From: Inquilinus sp.
Lineage (GTDB): Bacteria; Pseudomonadota; Alphaproteobacteria; DSM-16000; Inquilinaceae
Direction of reading: 5' to 3'
DNA length: 11,924 nt
Assembly: GCA_013003675.1 (NCBI GenBank)
Contig: JABDIP010000385.1
Coordinates: forward strand, 1-11,924
A program made the translations under genes and the position numbers. The notes beneath the pieces were generated by a model. It was not told where the DNA came from. It saw nothing but the letters and a program-made list of their open reading frames with translations, and did no database searches. Positions 10,085-11,924 of this stretch are shown here, in pieces (positions within the stretch are counted from its first letter, which is position 1; the number at the start of each line of letters is the position of its first letter).

Positions 10085-10927
10085 ATGCAGAAAATCTTCG
10101 ATCGGGTGGACACAGCCGCCGGTGAGCGGACCTGGCAGCGGATTCCCGGCCGCGTCGCCGGTCCGATGGCAGCCACGATGCTGCTCGGGTTGGTCTTGAC
10201 GACACCGGCCCTCGGCCAATTGGCGACGGACGACGAGGCGTACCATCGCGACTACATCTATGGAGCGCCGGCTGCGCCGACGGAGGCGTGGACGCTGGTG
10301 TCCGGCGGTCGCTTTTACGACAATTGGATGAGTGCTCTCGAAGTCAACGCGCCGGCCGGGACACATCCCGCCTATCCGTCAACGGGGCGGCAGAGCGGCG
10401 CGTCCACATGGCGCTGCAAGGAATGCCACGGTTGGGACTACCGGGGCGCGGCCGGCAAATACGGCAGCGGCTCGCACGCCACTGGCATCGCCGGCATTGA
10501 CGGCATGGTAGGTGCCGATCCTGACGCCATCGTGCGCATCCTGCGAGGGTCGACCCACGGATTCACCGAGTCGATACTTCCAGCCGACGCCGCGGAGCGT
10601 CTGGCCCGATTCGTCAGCGCCGGACAGCACGACACCAATGCCTACATCGATTTCGACAGCGGCGAGGTGCGCGGCGACCCGGGCCGCGGCGCGTCGGTGT
10701 TCCAGACGGTCTGCGCCGCCTGCCACGGCTTCGAAGGCCGCGCGCTGAATTGGGGCTCTTCGGAGGAGCCGGGCTATGTCGGCACCGAAGCGCAAGCGAA
10801 CCCGTGGGAGGTTCTGCACAAGATCCGCAACGGCCATCCCGGTGTCGAGATGATCTCGCTGCGGGCCTTCGACATCCAGATCGCGGTCGACGTTCTCGCC
10901 TATGCGCGGACGTTGCCGGCGAAATAA
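10085..10927 (+). CDS. periplasmic diheme c-type cytochrome
   Basis: The 280-residue product has a rather long positively charged N-terminal region, then a hydrophobic segment (about 28-44, MAATMLLGLVLTTPALG) with probable cleavage after ALG44, so it should be exported. Two covalent heme-binding motifs are visible: CKECH (Cys111, Cys114, His115) and CAACH (Cys210, Cys213, His214), each followed by a typical class I cytochrome helix. After the first lies GWDYRGAAGKYGSGSHATGI. After the second come GFEGRALNWGSSEEPGYVG and a closing helix with VLAYARTLP. Possible axial methionines include the one in PGVEMISL. It should carry electrons in the periplasm; donor and acceptor are unknown. It is divergent from the DUF3179 gene and convergent with a monoheme cytochrome. 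Members of the thiosulfate dehydrogenase and alcohol dehydrogenase cytochrome groups also carry paired hemes, but no specific assignment can be made. Confidence 0.88.
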   Translation: MQKIFDRVDTAAGERTWQRIPGRVAGPMAATMLLGLVLTTPALGQLATDDEAYHRDYIYGAPAAPTEAWTLVSGGRFYDNWMSALEVNAPAGTHPAYPSTGRQSGASTWRCKECHGWDYRGAAGKYGSGSHATGIAGIDGMVGADPDAIVRILRGSTHGFTESILPADAAERLARFVSAGQHDTNAYIDFDSGEVRGDPGRGASVFQTVCAACHGFEGRALNWGSSEEPGYVGTEAQANPWEVLHKIRNGHPGVEMISLRAFDIQIAVDVLAYARTLPAK

Positions 10928-10961
10928 CGGGATATCCGCGGAATGCCCTGCCGTACGATCG

Positions 10962-10997
10962 CCGCCCGCCGCCGGCCATCAGGCCTGTGGCGGGCGG
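10962..10997. terminator. shared terminator-like hairpin between convergent cytochrome genes
   Basis: CCGCCCGCC (10962-10970) pairs perfectly with GGCGGGCGG (10989-10997). Inside, GGCC (10974-10977) pairs with GGCC (10982-10985) around an ATCA loop, giving a nearly continuous 16-bp stem with one small internal mismatch. It lies in the 82-base gap between the two converging stops, so it can serve both strands. No T-run follows on the plus strand. Confidence 0.6.
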
Positions 10998-11009
10998 TGG
11001 GATGTCGGT

Positions 11010-11423
11010 TCAGTCATCGCCGAACAGATAGTCGACGAGGGCGTCAAGGTCTTCTTCTTTTCTGATCCCGCGGAACGCCATGCGGTTGCCGGGAATGTAG
11101 CCGCGCGGATCGGTGAGATACGCCTTCAGCGTTTCCTCGTTCCAGACGATGCCGGAATCGGCCAGCGCCGGGGAGTAGCGGAAGCCGTCGACCGTGCCGG
11201 CGGTGCGGCCATTGAGGTCGGCCAGGGACGGCCCGACCCGATTGACGCCGGCGTCCAGCACATGGCACGCGCGGCACTGGTTGTACACGCGTTGTCCATG
11301 GCCATCCGCCAATGCCTTGCTCGCCGTACCCAGCGATGCGATGCCGGCGACGGCGATCGCCATGGCGAACATGCCGGTACGGCCGCCTTTCACCAAGCGT
11401 GCCCCAAGATATCCGTCGTTCAT
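11010..11423 (-). CDS. monoheme class I cytochrome c
   Basis: The 137-residue protein has a signal peptide (hydrophobic segment about 18-36, probable cleavage after ALA39) and one heme site, CRACH (Cys50, Cys53, His54). Next come NRVGPSLADLNGRTAG, a loop typical of cytochrome c2/c550, and the distal ligand Met115 in PGNRMAFRGI, followed by the closing helix DLDALVDYLF. It is a small periplasmic electron carrier. ATG 11423 has a GGGAG upstream, which supports this start. It converges on the diheme cytochrome gene with an 82-base gap, so the two are co-located but not co-transcribed. It could hand electrons from a periplasmic dehydrogenase to an oxidase, but the redox partners cannot be read from the sequence. 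Confidence 0.92.
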   Translation of the reverse strand: MNDGYLGARLVKGGRTGMFAMAIAVAGIASLGTASKALADGHGQRVYNQCRACHVLDAGVNRVGPSLADLNGRTAGTVDGFRYSPALADSGIVWNEETLKAYLTDPRGYIPGNRMAFRGIRKEEDLDALVDYLFGDD

Positions 11424-11452
11424 GCCCTACTCCCAAGTTTGATCAGCATCGA

Positions 11453-11480
11453 AGCCTAGCGTTTTCGGCGTCGGAGGCAA
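11453..11480 (-). promoter_or_regulatory. possible promoter of the monoheme cytochrome gene
   Basis: On the minus strand TTGCCT (11475-11480) and TAGGCT (11453-11458) are spaced by 16 bases, a weak match to a housekeeping promoter. It would start the transcript about 20 bases before the ATG. Matches of this quality are common by chance. Confidence 0.22.
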
Positions 11481-11619
11481 GTCTGCGCCGCACACAATGT
11501 CGATCTCGTGGCCCGAATGGGGCGGGCGGAGGCGACTTGGCCCGGTTGCGACCGTCGCCATGCCGCAAATCGCCGTCAGATTTCGTGTAATTCGCGATAA
11601 AATATGGGGGATCCATCCA

Positions 11620-11924
11620 ATGCAGGTAGCAAGTACCAAACTCCTTGCGCTCGGCGCGGCGCTCGTTCTCGTCGCCGGCTGTTCCCGGGCGGTGCAGACG
11701 ACCGCCGGCGAGGACTACCTCTCCTTCTATACAGAGGCCGACACGATCGGCACCTCGAAGGCCGGCGATCCGGTCCGCGAGATCGCTTCCATCGAACCGC
11801 TTCTCCAGTTCCCCGCGCGGATCGGCGTCGCCCGGGTCGAACTGGGCGATCTCGTCCCGGTTCCCCGCGCGGAAGCCGTCGCCTGGGCGGAAGCGGCGGA
11901 ACGCCTCGGTCCGACCTTCGGCAC
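11620..11924 (+). CDS. N-terminal part of a lipoprotein of unknown function (cut by window edge)
   Basis: An ATG at 11620 opens a frame that stays open to the window end (101 complete codons). It begins MQVASTKLLALGAALVLVAG followed by Cys21, a clear lipoprotein signal with lipobox VAGC. The mature part starts SRAVQTTAGEDYLSFYTEAD and continues through FPARIGVARVELGDLVPVPR with regular G/C third positions. A GGGGGA run lies about 9 bases before the ATG. An AT-rich TAAAAT at 11598-11603 lies close upstream but too near the start to be a confident -10 box. It should be membrane-anchored on the periplasmic side. The product is not recognised. The segment ARIGVARV followed by a polar helix recalls some lipoproteins of the rhombotarget type, but that resemblance is weak. 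The rest of the gene is needed. Confidence 0.8.
   Translation, partial: MQVASTKLLALGAALVLVAGCSRAVQTTAGEDYLSFYTEADTIGTSKAGDPVREIASIEPLLQFPARIGVARVELGDLVPVPRAEAVAWAEAAERLGPTFG

Noticed and set aside
11598..11603. TAAAAT as -10 box of the right-edge lipoprotein gene
   Set aside because: It would leave a leader of only about 10 bases, and no good -35 box lies at 16-18 bases upstream.

Overview
The window is high-GC DNA with strong G/C preference at third codon positions. It most likely comes from an alphaproteobacterium, perhaps a Rhodospirillales-like lineage. The clues are a DivK-like single-domain response regulator, a palindromic intergenic repeat whose arm reads TCATTGCGAGGAGCG (a type common in alphaproteobacterial genomes), and periplasmic c-type cytochromes together with a PQQ-type sugar dehydrogenase. 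No rRNA, tRNA, CRISPR array, insertion sequence or phage gene was seen. The window looks like chromosomal backbone with an accessory redox section.

Layout. (1) 1-2296, plus strand: the last 14 codons of an unidentified gene, then a membrane PAS histidine kinase and a receiver-only response regulator whose start overlaps the kinase stop (ATGA). This is a translationally coupled two-component pair. (2) 2312-2443, minus strand: the C-terminal 43 codons of a LysR-type regulator with no recognisable remainder, a gene relic. (3) 2518-3186: a glutathione S-transferase family gene. It is followed by a noncoding gap carrying the palindromic repeat (3255-3343) and a stem-loop that probably ends the gene coming from the other side. 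(4) 5450-3448, minus strand: a secreted TPR protein followed by a PQQ-dependent aldose-sugar-dehydrogenase-like lipoprotein. (5) 5505-6401, plus strand: a YeeZ-like SDR/epimerase-fold protein, divergent from the TPR gene and sharing a CTAG stop-codon overlap with lepA. (6) 8206-6398, minus strand: lepA (elongation factor 4), complete. (7) 9734-8316, minus strand: an exported DUF3179 protein with a HEAT-like N-terminal region. (8) 10085-10927, plus strand: a diheme cytochrome c, convergent with a monoheme class I cytochrome c (11423-11010, minus strand). (9) 11620 to the right edge, plus strand: the start of a lipoprotein cut off by the window.

How the genes may work together. The kinase and response regulator form one signalling unit. 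Since the regulator has no output domain, it must act on another protein. The sugar dehydrogenase, both cytochromes and the DUF3179 protein are all predicted to act outside the cytoplasmic membrane. A periplasmic oxidation/electron-transfer theme is plausible, but they are not one operon and no direct link is visible in the sequence.

No clearly new multi-gene system stands out. The observations most worth following are the LysR relic, the DUF3179 protein that has lost the second cysteine of its CPLC motif, the DUF3179/cytochrome cluster, and the unexplained 350-base gap between the DUF3179 gene and the diheme cytochrome gene, which holds a short open frame with coding-like codon use.
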